Part shown: positions 7,840-15,440 of the stretch, one piece after another
Position numbering within the stretch: position 1 is the stretch's first letter
Layout: each line of letters opens with the position of its first letter
Notes under the pieces: model-generated
The model's database searches: none
What the model was told of the DNA's origin: nothing
Seen by the model: the letters and a program-made list of their open reading frames with translations, nothing else
Translations under genes and position numbers: made by a program
Assembly (NCBI GenBank): GCA_905372035.1
Contig: CAJPNN010000040.1
Span: 1 to 15,874, forward strand
Length of the DNA: 15,874 nt
Source of the DNA: Bacillota bacterium
GTDB lineage: Bacteria > Bacillota > Clostridia > Peptostreptococcales > Anaerovoracaceae
Direction: 5' to 3'

Positions 7840-9640
7840 AATAATATAGTTTTTCAAGCTCATTGAGTATTTTTTTGAATTCCGACAATCCGGCATTTAT
7901 AGGTTCGGGACTTTGCATATCGACGCCTGCGAGTTTGAGAAGATCGATAGGGTAATTGCTGTTTCCGGACTTCAGAAATTCAAGATATCCCATGCGATCC
8001 TTATCATTGCCGGAAAGAATTTTTTGGGCTATGAAAGAGGCCGCCAAATATCCCGTTGCATATTTATATACATAAAATGCGCTGTAAAAATGAGGAATCC
8101 TGCTCCATTCCAGCGCGATTTCATTATCATGATAAACGTTGTCACCCATATATTTGCTGTTTAATTCATTATATATTTCGCAAAGATACTCACAAGTAAG
8201 TACTTCTCCGTTTTGGCAAGCATGATGAGCAATCGCCTCGAATTCTGCAAACATTGTTTGTCTAAAAACTGTACCTCTGAATTCTTCCAGATGCATCATG
8301 TACAGATATTTTCTTTCGGAGTTATTTTCAGAGTTGTTGATCAAATAGTGCATAAGCAGATTTTCATTTACTGTAGAGGCGACCTCTGCGGTGAATATAG
8401 AATGTCCGCCATATGCAAAAGGTTGGTTTGCACGAGTATAAAATGAATGCATGGAATGCCCCATCTCGTGAACAAGGGTAAAAACATCTTTTAATTTACC
8501 GTTATAGTTAAGCAATATATAAGGGTTGCTGTCATAAGAACCGAAAGAATATGCTCCCGAAGTTTTACCGGGGCTTTCATAAACATCTATCCATCTTGAA
8601 TTTACAGCTTTTTCCACGTTCTTTATGTATTCGTCACCGAGAGGTAATAAAGCGGATTTCATTATATCGACAGCTTCTTCAAAAGGTATGTAACGCTCAT
8701 ACGTATTCTCAAAAGGAATATATATATCGTACATGTGCATTTCATGCAATCCGTAAACCTTTTTTTTCAAGGCCATATATCTATGCAGGATATTCAGGTT
8801 TTGATTTATTGTATCGACAAGATTTTTATAGACTTTTTCGGAGATGTTGTCGCCGAATAATGCCGCCTTAAGAGGGGATGAATAATTTCTAAGCCTTGAA
8901 GTCACGACATTCGTTTTTACACTATATGAATATGTTTGTGCCAAAGTATTTTTGAGTTTTTCATATTGCGAATAAAGTTTTTTAAAAGCATTTTTTCTTA
9001 GCACGGGATCGGTTGACTCAAGATATGATATATATGATCCGTGGGTCAGAGGAAGATCTTCACCGTGACTGTTTTTTACGTATCCGAAATCCATATCCGC
9101 ATTGTTTATCATTGTAAAGACATCTTCGGGGCAGCTTGTGAGTTGTGAAAACTCTGCCAATATCTCCTCGTCACGAGATGAAAGTATGTGAGACTTATGC
9201 CTTTTAATGACATCAAAGAAATGTGAATATGTTAAAAGTTCGGGTTTTTCTTCAAAAAATTTTTGTATTATTTCTTCCGATATGTTTGAAAGCTCAGGGA
9301 TGAGAAATGATATAGATGCTGAAACTTCCGAAATAAGCATACGGGATTTGTCAAGAAAGCCTTGATATTTACTTTCGGTGTTGTTTTCATCTTTTTTCAT
9401 TCGGGCATATACATATATACGTTCAAGTGTGAGTTCTATTTCATCATGTAACTTTAAACAATCCAAAAGTGTTTGTCCGTCGTTTGCCGTTCTGTTTTCA
9501 AATGATTGCATTTTATTTGCCGAAAGTCTTACTTTGGAGCAATCGTTTTCCCAGTCACTGTCACTGACGTAAAGTGATGACAGATCCCATGTAAGCGCTT
9601 CGGGAATATCGCTTCTTTTTTCAAATTTGATTTTATCCAT
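7838..9640 (-). CDS. pepF: Oligoendopeptidase F (M3B metallopeptidase)
   Basis: A cytoplasmic zinc metallopeptidase that cleaves short peptides, typically around 7-17 residues, in peptide turnover. The 600-residue length matches PepF. The active site is visible as HEMGH (residues 391-395), with the third zinc ligand E419 in FTAEVAST (416-423). The N-terminal helical domain spans about 1-190 and the M3 catalytic domain about 200-590; the C-terminal HFYSAFYVYKYATG segment is typical of the family. No signal peptide is seen. ATG 9640 has an AGGAAAGG ribosome site (9649-9656 on the plus strand) at 8 bases. It appears to be transcribed alone, divergently from murI. No truncation or missing catalytic residue is evident. 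Confidence 0.95.
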   Translation of the reverse strand: MDKIKFEKRSDIPEALTWDLSSLYVSDSDWENDCSKVRLSANKMQSFENRTANDGQTLLDCLKLHDEIELTLERIYVYARMKKDENNTESKYQGFLDKSRMLISEVSASISFLIPELSNISEEIIQKFFEEKPELLTYSHFFDVIKRHKSHILSSRDEEILAEFSQLTSCPEDVFTMINNADMDFGYVKNSHGEDLPLTHGSYISYLESTDPVLRKNAFKKLYSQYEKLKNTLAQTYSYSVKTNVVTSRLRNYSSPLKAALFGDNISEKVYKNLVDTINQNLNILHRYMALKKKVYGLHEMHMYDIYIPFENTYERYIPFEEAVDIMKSALLPLGDEYIKNVEKAVNSRWIDVYESPGKTSGAYSFGSYDSNPYILLNYNGKLKDVFTLVHEMGHSMHSFYTRANQPFAYGGHSIFTAEVASTVNENLLMHYLINNSENNSERKYLYMMHLEEFRGTVFRQTMFAEFEAIAHHACQNGEVLTCEYLCEIYNELNSKYMGDNVYHDNEIALEWSRIPHFYSAFYVYKYATGYLAASFIAQKILSGNDKDRMGYLEFLKSGNSNYPIDLLKLAGVDMQSPEPINAGLSEFKKILNELEKLYY

Positions 9641-9681
9641 TTATGTAACCTTTCCTGTAGCCAGACATTTTGTTTGTTTAA

Positions 9682-9710
9682 ATGATAACATAAAACCGAT
9701 CAAATTGCGA
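9682..9710 (-). promoter_or_regulatory. Predicted extended -10 promoter of pepF
   Basis: On the minus strand TATCAT (plus-strand 9682-9687) is preceded by TGT, giving an extended TGnTATCAT -10. Seventeen bases upstream lies a poor -35 match (plus-strand 9705-9710). It sits about 42 bases before the pepF start. The 210-base divergent region also holds an inverted pair TGCGATA (9706-9712) and TATCGCA (9747-9753). Confidence 0.45.
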
Positions 9711-9792
9711 TATGATGAGTTTAAATTAAAGTCGGGGCTTTTCTCTTATCGCATTTAGTGTGAGGGTTGGTATGGCGGAGAGGGGCAGCTTG

Positions 9793-9801
9793 TGCTATAC
9801 T
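9793..9801 (+). promoter_or_regulatory. Predicted extended -10 promoter of murI
   Basis: TGCTATACT (9793-9801) matches an extended -10 element (TGnTATAAT with one difference). There is no good -35 at 17 bases, as is common for extended -10 promoters. Transcription would start near 9808, about 43 bases before the murI ATG. Confidence 0.5.
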
Positions 9802-9850
9802 TTAGACATGAAGATACGGTAATAAAAATAAATATATAAGGGGATAAAGT

Positions 9851-10672
9851 ATGGATGACAGACCTATAGGATTTTTCGATTCGGGACTTGGCGGATTGAC
9901 ATGTGTGACACATGTCATGGACTCATTACCGAATGAACGTATAATATATTTTGGAGATACGGCGAGGACGCCGTACGGATCAAAAGCTGAATCGACCATA
10001 AAGAAATTTTCGAATCAAATAACCGATTTTCTGATTCGGCAGAATGTAAAAATGATAGTTATTGCATGTAATACGGTCAGTGCTACATGTCTTGAAGAGC
10101 TTAGGAAAAGACATAAGGATATTCCTATAATAGGAATAATAGAACCTGCGGCGTATGAAATTGCACAGAATTGTAATTCCGGGAACAATATAGGTGTTAT
10201 AGGAACGAAAGCGACAGTAAAGAGCAGAGCATATGACATTTATATAAGTAAATACAAAGCGGATCTGAAAATTTTTTCGACGGCTTGCCCCGCATTTGTA
10301 CCTCTTATAGAAGAGGGGATAATTGAAAATGAGATCATGGATCTGAGCGTGAGACACTATTTGGACAAGTTTATTTCTTACAATAAAATAGATACTTTGG
10401 TTTTGGGATGTACACATTATCCTCTTATAAAGAAAAATATTGAAAAGTTATATCCGGAATTAAAGATCGTGAATCCGTCGAAGATAATATTTGAAAATAT
10501 AAGAAAAGAACTTGAAACGCTCAACGGTTTTGCTTCTGAAAAAAAGGGAGAACATATTTTCTATGCGAGTGATCTTTCGGAAAACTTTATAAATATGATA
10601 AACCGTATCTTTAAAGATACAGGGTTTACTGTTAAATTTAAGAATTTTGAAATCAATGATACTGCAATTTAA
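9851..10672 (+). CDS. murI: Glutamate racemase
   Basis: Converts L-glutamate to D-glutamate, the second residue of the peptidoglycan stem peptide. The 273-residue length is standard. Motifs: FFDSGLGGLT (residues 8-17) with the conserved D10-S11, GDTARTPYG (35-43), the first catalytic cysteine in ACNTVSAT (C73) and the second in GCTHYPLI (C187). The start has an AAGGGGAT ribosome site at 9838-9845. It is likely co-transcribed with the small acidic protein gene that starts 60 bases downstream. Its 3' coding end contains a long dyad (10600-10627). It supplies the D-Glu that MurD adds; the racemase at position 20 is a second, distinct family member. Confidence 0.95.
   Translation: MDDRPIGFFDSGLGGLTCVTHVMDSLPNERIIYFGDTARTPYGSKAESTIKKFSNQITDFLIRQNVKMIVIACNTVSATCLEELRKRHKDIPIIGIIEPAAYEIAQNCNSGNNIGVIGTKATVKSRAYDIYISKYKADLKIFSTACPAFVPLIEEGIIENEIMDLSVRHYLDKFISYNKIDTLVLGCTHYPLIKKNIEKLYPELKIVNPSKIIFENIRKELETLNGFASEKKGEHIFYASDLSENFINMINRIFKDTGFTVKFKNFEINDTAI
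10600..10627 (+). repeat. Perfect palindrome with extended stem at the murI 3' end
   Basis: GTATCTTTAAAGATAC (10605-10620) is a perfect 16-base palindrome. It is flanked by AAACC (10600-10604) and GGTTT (10623-10627), which extend the stem across a two-base bulge. It lies inside the last codons of murI, about 105 bases before the next gene, and is not followed by a T-run, so it is not a typical terminator. Confidence 0.6.
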
Positions 10673-10732
10673 GAGAAGCATATACTTAGGGATCGGAAGA
10701 CATTGTTTGACAGTAAGAGGAGGTGATTGTTT

Positions 10733-11257
10733 ATGGAACTTATGAATTGGAACGATTTTTTAGACGTTATGGATATGGACGATCCTGCATGTATAGCGTA
10801 TTTTGAGGACGTGGCACAGCTTTTTGAAATAAAAGAAGATATACCTAAAGAATATATTCAAAGACTTATTCAGGAAACGGATATGGAAGAATTGGAAAAA
10901 CTTATCAAAGAGTATTTTGAAGAAATTACGGTTCATCTTGAGGATATTGAGATTTATACGCTCATGACTGAAATATCGAATGGAATGACTGCAAGTATTA
11001 ATTTGAGAGATGAGAATTGTTATGAGAGATTAACTGATGAAATAGCGAAGTTTAGAGTATGGTATCTTGATGACGGGGCGGTTAAACAAGGAGAAAGAAA
11101 TCTTTGTGTAAGTGATGCATTATGCGAGATCAGAGCGGATAAACTGGTCGGAAAAACTTCCCATTATGATTTTGAGCAGGCTATGGAATACGATTTGAGG
11201 GAATATACAATGTTTGTAGATATAGAAAGAGACGATGATATCGTGGATGATATTTAA
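10733..11257 (+). CDS. Small acidic protein of unknown function
   Basis: I do not recognise this 174-residue protein. It is strongly acidic, with many Asp and Glu residues and an acidic tail (D-D-D-I-V-D-D-I at 167-174). It has no signal peptide, no obvious membrane segment and four scattered cysteines (C20, C96, C125, C131). The first 80 residues look helical, with heptad-like Leu/Ile spacing around 39-80; the second half, about 105-163, is mixed and contains FRVWYLDDG (107-115). ATG 10733 is chosen because a near-perfect AGGAGGTGAT ribosome site ends at 10726; a TTG at 10727 would overlap it. It follows murI by 60 bases on the same strand with no clear terminator between, so co-transcription is likely. 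Base composition and codon use resemble the neighbours, so it looks like a real resident gene. Confidence 0.8.
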   Translation: MELMNWNDFLDVMDMDDPACIAYFEDVAQLFEIKEDIPKEYIQRLIQETDMEELEKLIKEYFEEITVHLEDIEIYTLMTEISNGMTASINLRDENCYERLTDEIAKFRVWYLDDGAVKQGERNLCVSDALCEIRADKLVGKTSHYDFEQAMEYDLREYTMFVDIERDDDIVDDI

Positions 11258-11324
11258 TACATAATTATTAATTTGCATGAACTTATAATATCCGGATTTA
11301 ATATAAACAAGGGGGTGTTGATGC

Positions 11325-11353
11325 TTGACGAAAATTATCTTTGCGAGTATAAT
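11325..11353 (+). promoter_or_regulatory. Predicted sigma-A promoter of ilvC-ilvB
   Basis: TTGACG (11325-11330), a 17-base spacer and a consensus TATAAT (11348-11353) form a near-ideal promoter. Transcription should start near 11360, giving a leader of about 108 bases before ilvC. The leader contains an AT-only hairpin (11372-11399) but no T-box consensus. The rest of the 210-base gap (11258-11324) holds an isolated TATAAT at 11284 without a -35. Confidence 0.75.
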
Positions 11354-11371
11354 AAAAAATCATGCAGTTTT

Positions 11372-11399
11372 AGATTATATAAAATAACTTATATAATTT
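11372..11399 (+). other. AT-only inverted repeat in the ilvC leader
   Basis: Arms 11372-11382 and 11389-11399 pair over 11 positions, one of them G-U, around a 6-base loop, followed by more T residues. It is made almost only of A and T, so it is thermally weak. It could be a leader hairpin; part of it (TTTAGA at 11369-11374, TATAAT at 11392-11397, 17-base spacing) also reads as a second promoter. Confidence 0.4.
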
Positions 11400-11467
11400 T
11401 GTTGTGTGATAATAAAATATAAATAGAAAAATTGTTTTTCAAAAACAGAAATGAGGAGGAATGAAAA

Positions 11468-12463
11468 ATGGCTAAAATTTTTTATCAAAATGATTGCGAC
11501 CTGAAACAAATCATCGGGAAGAAAGTAGCCGTCATCGGTTACGGAAGTCAGGGACACGCTCATGCACTCAACCTTAAAGAGAGCGGTGTCGATGTGGTCG
11601 TAGGGCTATATGAAGGCAGCAAGTCATGGAATTCCGCGGAAGCTCACGGGCTTACCGTTATGACTGCTTCAGAAGCGGCTAAGAGAGCGGATGTCATAAT
11701 GATTCTCGTTCCTGATGAAAAACAGGCAAAGATATATGACGAAAGCATAAAACCGAATCTTGAAAAGGGAAATACACTTATGTTTGCCCACGGATTCAAT
11801 GTACATTACAAGCAGATTGTTCCACCGGAAGATGTCGACGTGGTAATGATAGCACCTAAAGGTCCGGGACACACTGTAAGAAGCGAATACACATCAGGAA
11901 AAGGTGTGCCTTGCCTGATTGCAGTTTATCAGAATCCGTCAGGAAAAGCTTATGATACAGGACTTGCATATGCGGCAGGTATAGGAGGTGCGAGAGCGGG
12001 AGTTTTGGAAACTACTTTCAAGTGTGAAACCGAAACGGATCTCTTCGGAGAACAGGCCGTTTTATGCGGTGGAGTAACCGCACTTATGCAGGCGGGATTT
12101 GAAACATTGGTTGACGCAGGATATGATCCTGAAAATGCATATTTTGAGTGTATCCATGAAATGAAGCTTATAGTAGACCTCATTTATGAAGGCGGTTTCT
12201 CAAAGATGAGATATTCCATATCCGACACAGCCGAGTACGGTGATTATGAAACGGGAAAAAGAATAGTTACAGACGAAACGAGAGCGGAGATGAAAAAAAT
12301 TCTTGAAGAGATACAGGACGGAACATTTGCTACAAAGTGGATCGGAGAAAATATGGTAGGAAGACCGCACTTCCTTGCTACGAGAAGAATGAAATCGGAG
12401 CATCAACTTGAAGCCGTAGGAAAAGAACTCAGAAAAATGTACGCTTGGAGTGATGAAAAATAA
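11468..12463 (+). CDS. ilvC: Ketol-acid reductoisomerase (class I)
   Basis: Second enzyme of valine, leucine and isoleucine synthesis: it isomerises and reduces 2-acetolactate or 2-aceto-2-hydroxybutyrate using NAD(P)H and Mg2+. The 331-residue length is that of class I enzymes. The Rossmann motif is GYGSQGHAHA (24-33); the cofactor loop reads GLYEGSKSW (46-54), with Tyr48 where NADPH enzymes often have Arg, while S51 and S53 are kept. Catalytic H108 and metal ligands D191 and E195 (DLFGE) and E227 and E231 (ECIHE) are present. The start has a GAGGAGGA site at 11453-11460. It is the first gene of a two-gene operon, 40 bases ahead of ilvB. Confidence 0.97.
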   Translation: MAKIFYQNDCDLKQIIGKKVAVIGYGSQGHAHALNLKESGVDVVVGLYEGSKSWNSAEAHGLTVMTASEAAKRADVIMILVPDEKQAKIYDESIKPNLEKGNTLMFAHGFNVHYKQIVPPEDVDVVMIAPKGPGHTVRSEYTSGKGVPCLIAVYQNPSGKAYDTGLAYAAGIGGARAGVLETTFKCETETDLFGEQAVLCGGVTALMQAGFETLVDAGYDPENAYFECIHEMKLIVDLIYEGGFSKMRYSISDTAEYGDYETGKRIVTDETRAEMKKILEEIQDGTFATKWIGENMVGRPHFLATRRMKSEHQLEAVGKELRKMYAWSDEK

Positions 12464-12503
12464 AGTTTCAGATTTGCCGATTGTTTAGTGAAAAGGAGCA
12501 ATT

Positions 12504-14165
12504 ATGATATTAAAGGGCTCAAGCATAGTTATGGAGTGTCTTAAGGAAGAGGGTACTGAAATAATTTTCGGATATCCCGGAGGAGGAATAATGCCGCTTT
12601 ATGATGCTCTTTATGATTACAGAGATTCAGTTAAGCACATTTTGACTGCACATGAACAGGGAGCCACACATGCTGCTGACGGTTATGCCAGGTCTACGGG
12701 TAAGGTGGGGGTTTGCTTTGCAACCAGCGGACCCGGAGCGACCAATACTGTTACAGGTATAGCGACAGCCTACATGGACTCCGTTCCGATGGTCGTTATA
12801 ACCGGACAGGTTCCTATACCTATGATAGGAAAAGATTCGTTTCAGGAAGTGGATATTTTGGGTGTGACGCTGCCTGTTACAAAACATAATATATTTTGCA
12901 GGGCCGTTGAGGATATTCCCGCTGCCATTCATAAAGCTTTTCAGATAGCGAGAAGCGGTCGACCGGGTCCTGTGCTTGTAGACATTCCAAAAAATTTATT
13001 TCAGGCAAGCACGGACTACAAAGCGACAGGAAAACTGTCCGTTTATCATGGAGCGAAAGCGGATGATAAGGACATAGACTTTATTGCCGATGCGATAAAT
13101 AACGCAAAAAGTCCGGTGATAATTGCCGGCGGCGGAATAATAATTTCCGAGTCGTCGGAGCTTTTGAATAAGCTTGCAAAGAAAGCAAACATACCCGTTG
13201 CAACAACGATGATGTGTCTCGGAGCTTTTGACAGAAGAGATGAACTTTCCGTAGGCATGGTAGGAATGCACGGTGAAAAAGAAGCAAATCAGGCTGTTGC
13301 AAACAGCGATTTGATTTTAGCATTGGGAACCAGATTCAGCGACAGAGTGGTGGGTGATGTTAAAAAGTTTGCTTCAAAAGCAAAAATTATTCATGTGGAT
13401 ATTGATAAAGCTGAAATAGATAAAAATGTGACGACTGATTTTCATGTCATAGGTGACTGCAGGAAAGTTTTAGAGGGACTTATCCCTAAAGTGTATAATA
13501 ATGATAATAGAGAATGGATTGAAAAAGTAAACGGCTGGAGAAAGCAAGTAAAAACAAGTACCAATTTGAAACCCAGAACGCTTTTTAATACAGTCGCAGA
13601 GGTGCTCGGTGACGATTGTATAGTATGTACCGATGTCGGACAGCATCAGATGTGGACAGCGCAGAGATGGCCGTTTAACAGACCCAGGACATTCATATCG
13701 TCGGGCGGGCTCGGGACTATGGGATTCGGATTGGGCGCCGCAATAGGGGCAAAACTCGGCAACGAAGACAAGACTGTAGTTTTGTTTTCCGGAGACGGGA
13801 GTTTCAGAATGAACCTTAATGAACTTGCTACAGTTTCTGCAAATAATTTAAAAATCATAGTTATTGTTATAAAAAATAATACTTTGGGAATGGTCAGACA
13901 ATGGCAGAAGATATTTTTTGATAAGAGATATTCACAGACGGACTTGGAAGATGTAATAGATTATGAAAGCCTTGCGAAAGGTTTCGGTCTTTACGGTTGT
14001 TATGTCAAAAAGCTTGAAGATTTCAGAGAGGAAATTATAAAAGCAAAGAACAGCGATAAAGCGTCGGTCATTGCATGTGAGATATCGGTAGATGCAAATG
14101 TACTGCCAATGGTACCTCCCGGGGGTGCAATTGCAGATCAGCTCATTTCTATAGAAACAAAATAA
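12504..14165 (+). CDS. ilvB: Acetolactate synthase, catalytic (large) subunit
   Basis: A thiamine-diphosphate enzyme that condenses two pyruvates, or pyruvate with 2-oxobutyrate, in the first committed step of branched-chain amino acid synthesis. The length is 553 residues. Seen: the catalytic glutamate E51 in HEQGATHAADGYAR (50-63), SGPGATN (75-81), the FAD-region motif RFSDR (277-281), which favours an anabolic FAD-containing enzyme over the catabolic AlsS type, and the ThDP/Mg motif from GDG (430-432) to NN (458-459). ATG 12504 has an AAGGAG site at 12493-12498. It is the last gene of the operon; a strong terminator follows. No ilvN-like small subunit is encoded next to it, which is unusual because anabolic enzymes normally need one for full activity and valine feedback. 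Confidence 0.96.
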   Translation: MILKGSSIVMECLKEEGTEIIFGYPGGGIMPLYDALYDYRDSVKHILTAHEQGATHAADGYARSTGKVGVCFATSGPGATNTVTGIATAYMDSVPMVVITGQVPIPMIGKDSFQEVDILGVTLPVTKHNIFCRAVEDIPAAIHKAFQIARSGRPGPVLVDIPKNLFQASTDYKATGKLSVYHGAKADDKDIDFIADAINNAKSPVIIAGGGIIISESSELLNKLAKKANIPVATTMMCLGAFDRRDELSVGMVGMHGEKEANQAVANSDLILALGTRFSDRVVGDVKKFASKAKIIHVDIDKAEIDKNVTTDFHVIGDCRKVLEGLIPKVYNNDNREWIEKVNGWRKQVKTSTNLKPRTLFNTVAEVLGDDCIVCTDVGQHQMWTAQRWPFNRPRTFISSGGLGTMGFGLGAAIGAKLGNEDKTVVLFSGDGSFRMNLNELATVSANNLKIIVIVIKNNTLGMVRQWQKIFFDKRYSQTDLEDVIDYESLAKGFGLYGCYVKKLEDFREEIIKAKNSDKASVIACEISVDANVLPMVPPGGAIADQLISIETK

Positions 14166-14183
14166 TGATACAGTGAAGAAGAA

Positions 14184-14222
14184 GATCGACACATAAAACT
14201 TTTTTGTGTGTTGATTTTTTTT
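14184..14222 (+). terminator. Rho-independent terminator of ilvC-ilvB
   Basis: ATCGACACA (14185-14193) pairs with TGTGTTGAT (14207-14215) with one G-U pair, and the stem is followed by a run of eight T residues (14215-14222). It begins about 20 bases after the ilvB stop. Confidence 0.85.
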
Positions 14223-14237
14223 GTGTTTTGGGATAAT
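14211..14237 (+). promoter_or_regulatory. Possible promoter of nth
   Basis: TTGATT (14211-14216) and GATAAT (14232-14237) are separated by 15 bases, shorter than ideal. The -35 overlaps the ilvB terminator stem. A start near 14244 would give a leader of about 43 bases before the nth ATG. Confidence 0.35.
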
Positions 14238-14286
14238 ATATGCGAGGTATGTAATATAAGATTTCAGAGGGTGTTTGAATATAAAA

Positions 14287-14976
14287 ATGAGAAAAAAACT
14301 GACAAAAGAAAATTCTATAAAAGCTGTAAAAATTTTATGGGAAACTCATCCGGATGCCGATTGTGCTCTTCTATACAAAACACCGTTTCATCTGCTTGTG
14401 GCTGTCGTGATGTCGGCACAAGCCACGGATAAATCGGTAAATGCCGTTGCGCCTGAATTATTTAAGGAATATCCGGATGCCGATGCATTCGCAAAACTGG
14501 AATATGGATTGCTTGAAAAACGTATAAAAAAAATAGGACTGTACAGGAGCAAATCCAAGAACATAATAAATATGTCAAAGATACTGGTTGAAAAATATGG
14601 CGGTGAGGTTCCTGCGAACTATGACGATTTAATAAAACTGCCGGGCGTAGGAAGAAAGAGTGCAAATGTGGTTTTAGCTACAGGGTTCGGTATACCCAGG
14701 ATAGCTGTGGATACACATGTTTTCAGATTATCAAACAGAATAGGAGTTACATATGAAAAAGATGTTTTATCTACAGAACTGGCACTTATGAAAGTTTTGC
14801 CTGATGATATGTGGATAAGGACACATCATACACTTATTTTTCATGGACGACAAATATGTGATGCAAGAAAACCTAAATGTGATAGATGTTCTATAAATCA
14901 CATTTGTCTTTATGCAAGTTCCCCTGATGAAAGAAGTCGTATTTTAGACAATTTGCATACCAAGAAGGGCATGTGA
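14287..14976 (+). CDS. nth: Endonuclease III (DNA glycosylase/AP lyase)
   Basis: Base-excision repair enzyme that removes oxidised pyrimidines and cleaves the abasic site by beta-elimination. With the ATG at 14287 it has 229 residues, typical for the family. The helix-hairpin-helix motif LPGVGRKSA (118-126) carries the catalytic lysine K124, and VDTHV (141-145) carries the catalytic aspartate D142. The [4Fe-4S] cluster ligands C191, C198, C201 and C207 are present with the canonical C-X6-C-X2-C-X5-C spacing. A TTG at 14275 is an alternative start, but it sits only a few bases from the AGAGGG site (14266-14271), whereas ATG 14287 is rather far from it; the start is therefore uncertain by four codons. 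It appears to be transcribed independently of ilvCB. Confidence 0.95.
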   Translation: MRKKLTKENSIKAVKILWETHPDADCALLYKTPFHLLVAVVMSAQATDKSVNAVAPELFKEYPDADAFAKLEYGLLEKRIKKIGLYRSKSKNIINMSKILVEKYGGEVPANYDDLIKLPGVGRKSANVVLATGFGIPRIAVDTHVFRLSNRIGVTYEKDVLSTELALMKVLPDDMWIRTHHTLIFHGRQICDARKPKCDRCSINHICLYASSPDERSRILDNLHTKKGM

Positions 14977-15091
14977 GCAGCATTTGTATATAAACTTTAC
15001 GAAAGAAATAGAAGTACCTGTTTTGTGAATAATGCATATTCCGATATTATAAAAAATAATTCAATTATATCCGTTTTATCGCAACATAAAA

Positions 15092-15100
15092 TGATATAAT
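15092..15100 (+). promoter_or_regulatory. Extended -10 promoter of the SemiSWEET gene
   Basis: TGATATAAT (15092-15100) is a perfect extended -10 (TGnTATAAT). No good -35 is seen at 16-18 bases. A start near 15107 leaves only about 15-20 bases before the likely translation start. The gap 14977-15091 shows no other recognisable feature. Confidence 0.65.
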
Positions 15101-15149
15101 ATTTATAAAGAAAGAGAGTGAAATTATTAATCAGAAACCGCTTAAAATC

Positions 15150-15383
15150 ATGGGATGGATAGCAACATGCACGGCTATGCTTATGTATGTATCCTATTTT
15201 CCTCAGATCATTCATAACATACACGTTGATAAAAGCGGTTTCTTGCAGCCGATGGTTGCTGCAATAAATTGTATTTTATGGGTCAGCTACGGCTTTTTTC
15301 AAGAGAAAAAAGACTGGCCCATTGTGGTGGCAAATTTGCCGGGTGTAATATTTGGCGCCACCGCCGCAATCACTGCTTTATAG
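15150..15383 (+). CDS. SemiSWEET sugar transporter (PQ-loop, MtN3/saliva family)
   Basis: A small membrane protein of the bacterial SemiSWEET family: one three-helix bundle that dimerises into a facilitated sugar transporter. Coordinates mark the segment from the first ATG (77 residues). Seen: three hydrophobic helices (about 3-22, 33-50 and 56-76), the PQ motif in YFPQI (16-20), the pocket-type residues N40 and W44 in AAINCILWVSYG, and ANLPG (61-65) in helix 3. The ATG at 15150 lacks a ribosome site. The frame stays open upstream, and an ATT codon at 15126 (or 15123) lies 5-10 bases after the AAAGAGAG stretch (15111-15118); starting there adds the usual N-terminal segment before LKIMGW, for about 85 residues. 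The true start is probably that ATT. The substrate sugar is unknown. Confidence 0.85.
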   Translation: MGWIATCTAMLMYVSYFPQIIHNIHVDKSGFLQPMVAAINCILWVSYGFFQEKKDWPIVVANLPGVIFGATAAITAL

Positions 15384-15440
15384 AAAAATATATTTCAACT
15401 AAATTATTGCTTTTACAAGTCTTATTTCATTAAAATGTGC

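Noticed and set aside
9706..9753. Inverted pair TGCGATA / TATCGCA in the pepF-murI divergent region
   Set aside because: The arms are 34 bases apart with no helical-phase or motif evidence for a specific regulator; noted only in the promoter entry.
9899..9915. Inverted repeat ACATGTG-TGA-CACATGT early in murI
   Set aside because: A 7-bp dyad within codons for a conserved protein segment; such stems occur by chance, and there is no other sign of regulation.
11321..11422. A 33-codon reading frame before ilvC with an Ile/Leu-rich stretch (I-I-L-L), resembling an attenuator leader peptide
   Set aside because: Its start codon lies upstream of the predicted promoter (-35 at 11325, -10 at 11348), so the main transcript would not contain it, and no terminator/antiterminator pair follows.
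11258..11467. T-box riboswitch upstream of ilvC
   Set aside because: No AGGGTGG-like T-box sequence, specifier hairpin or terminator could be found, and the leader is too short.
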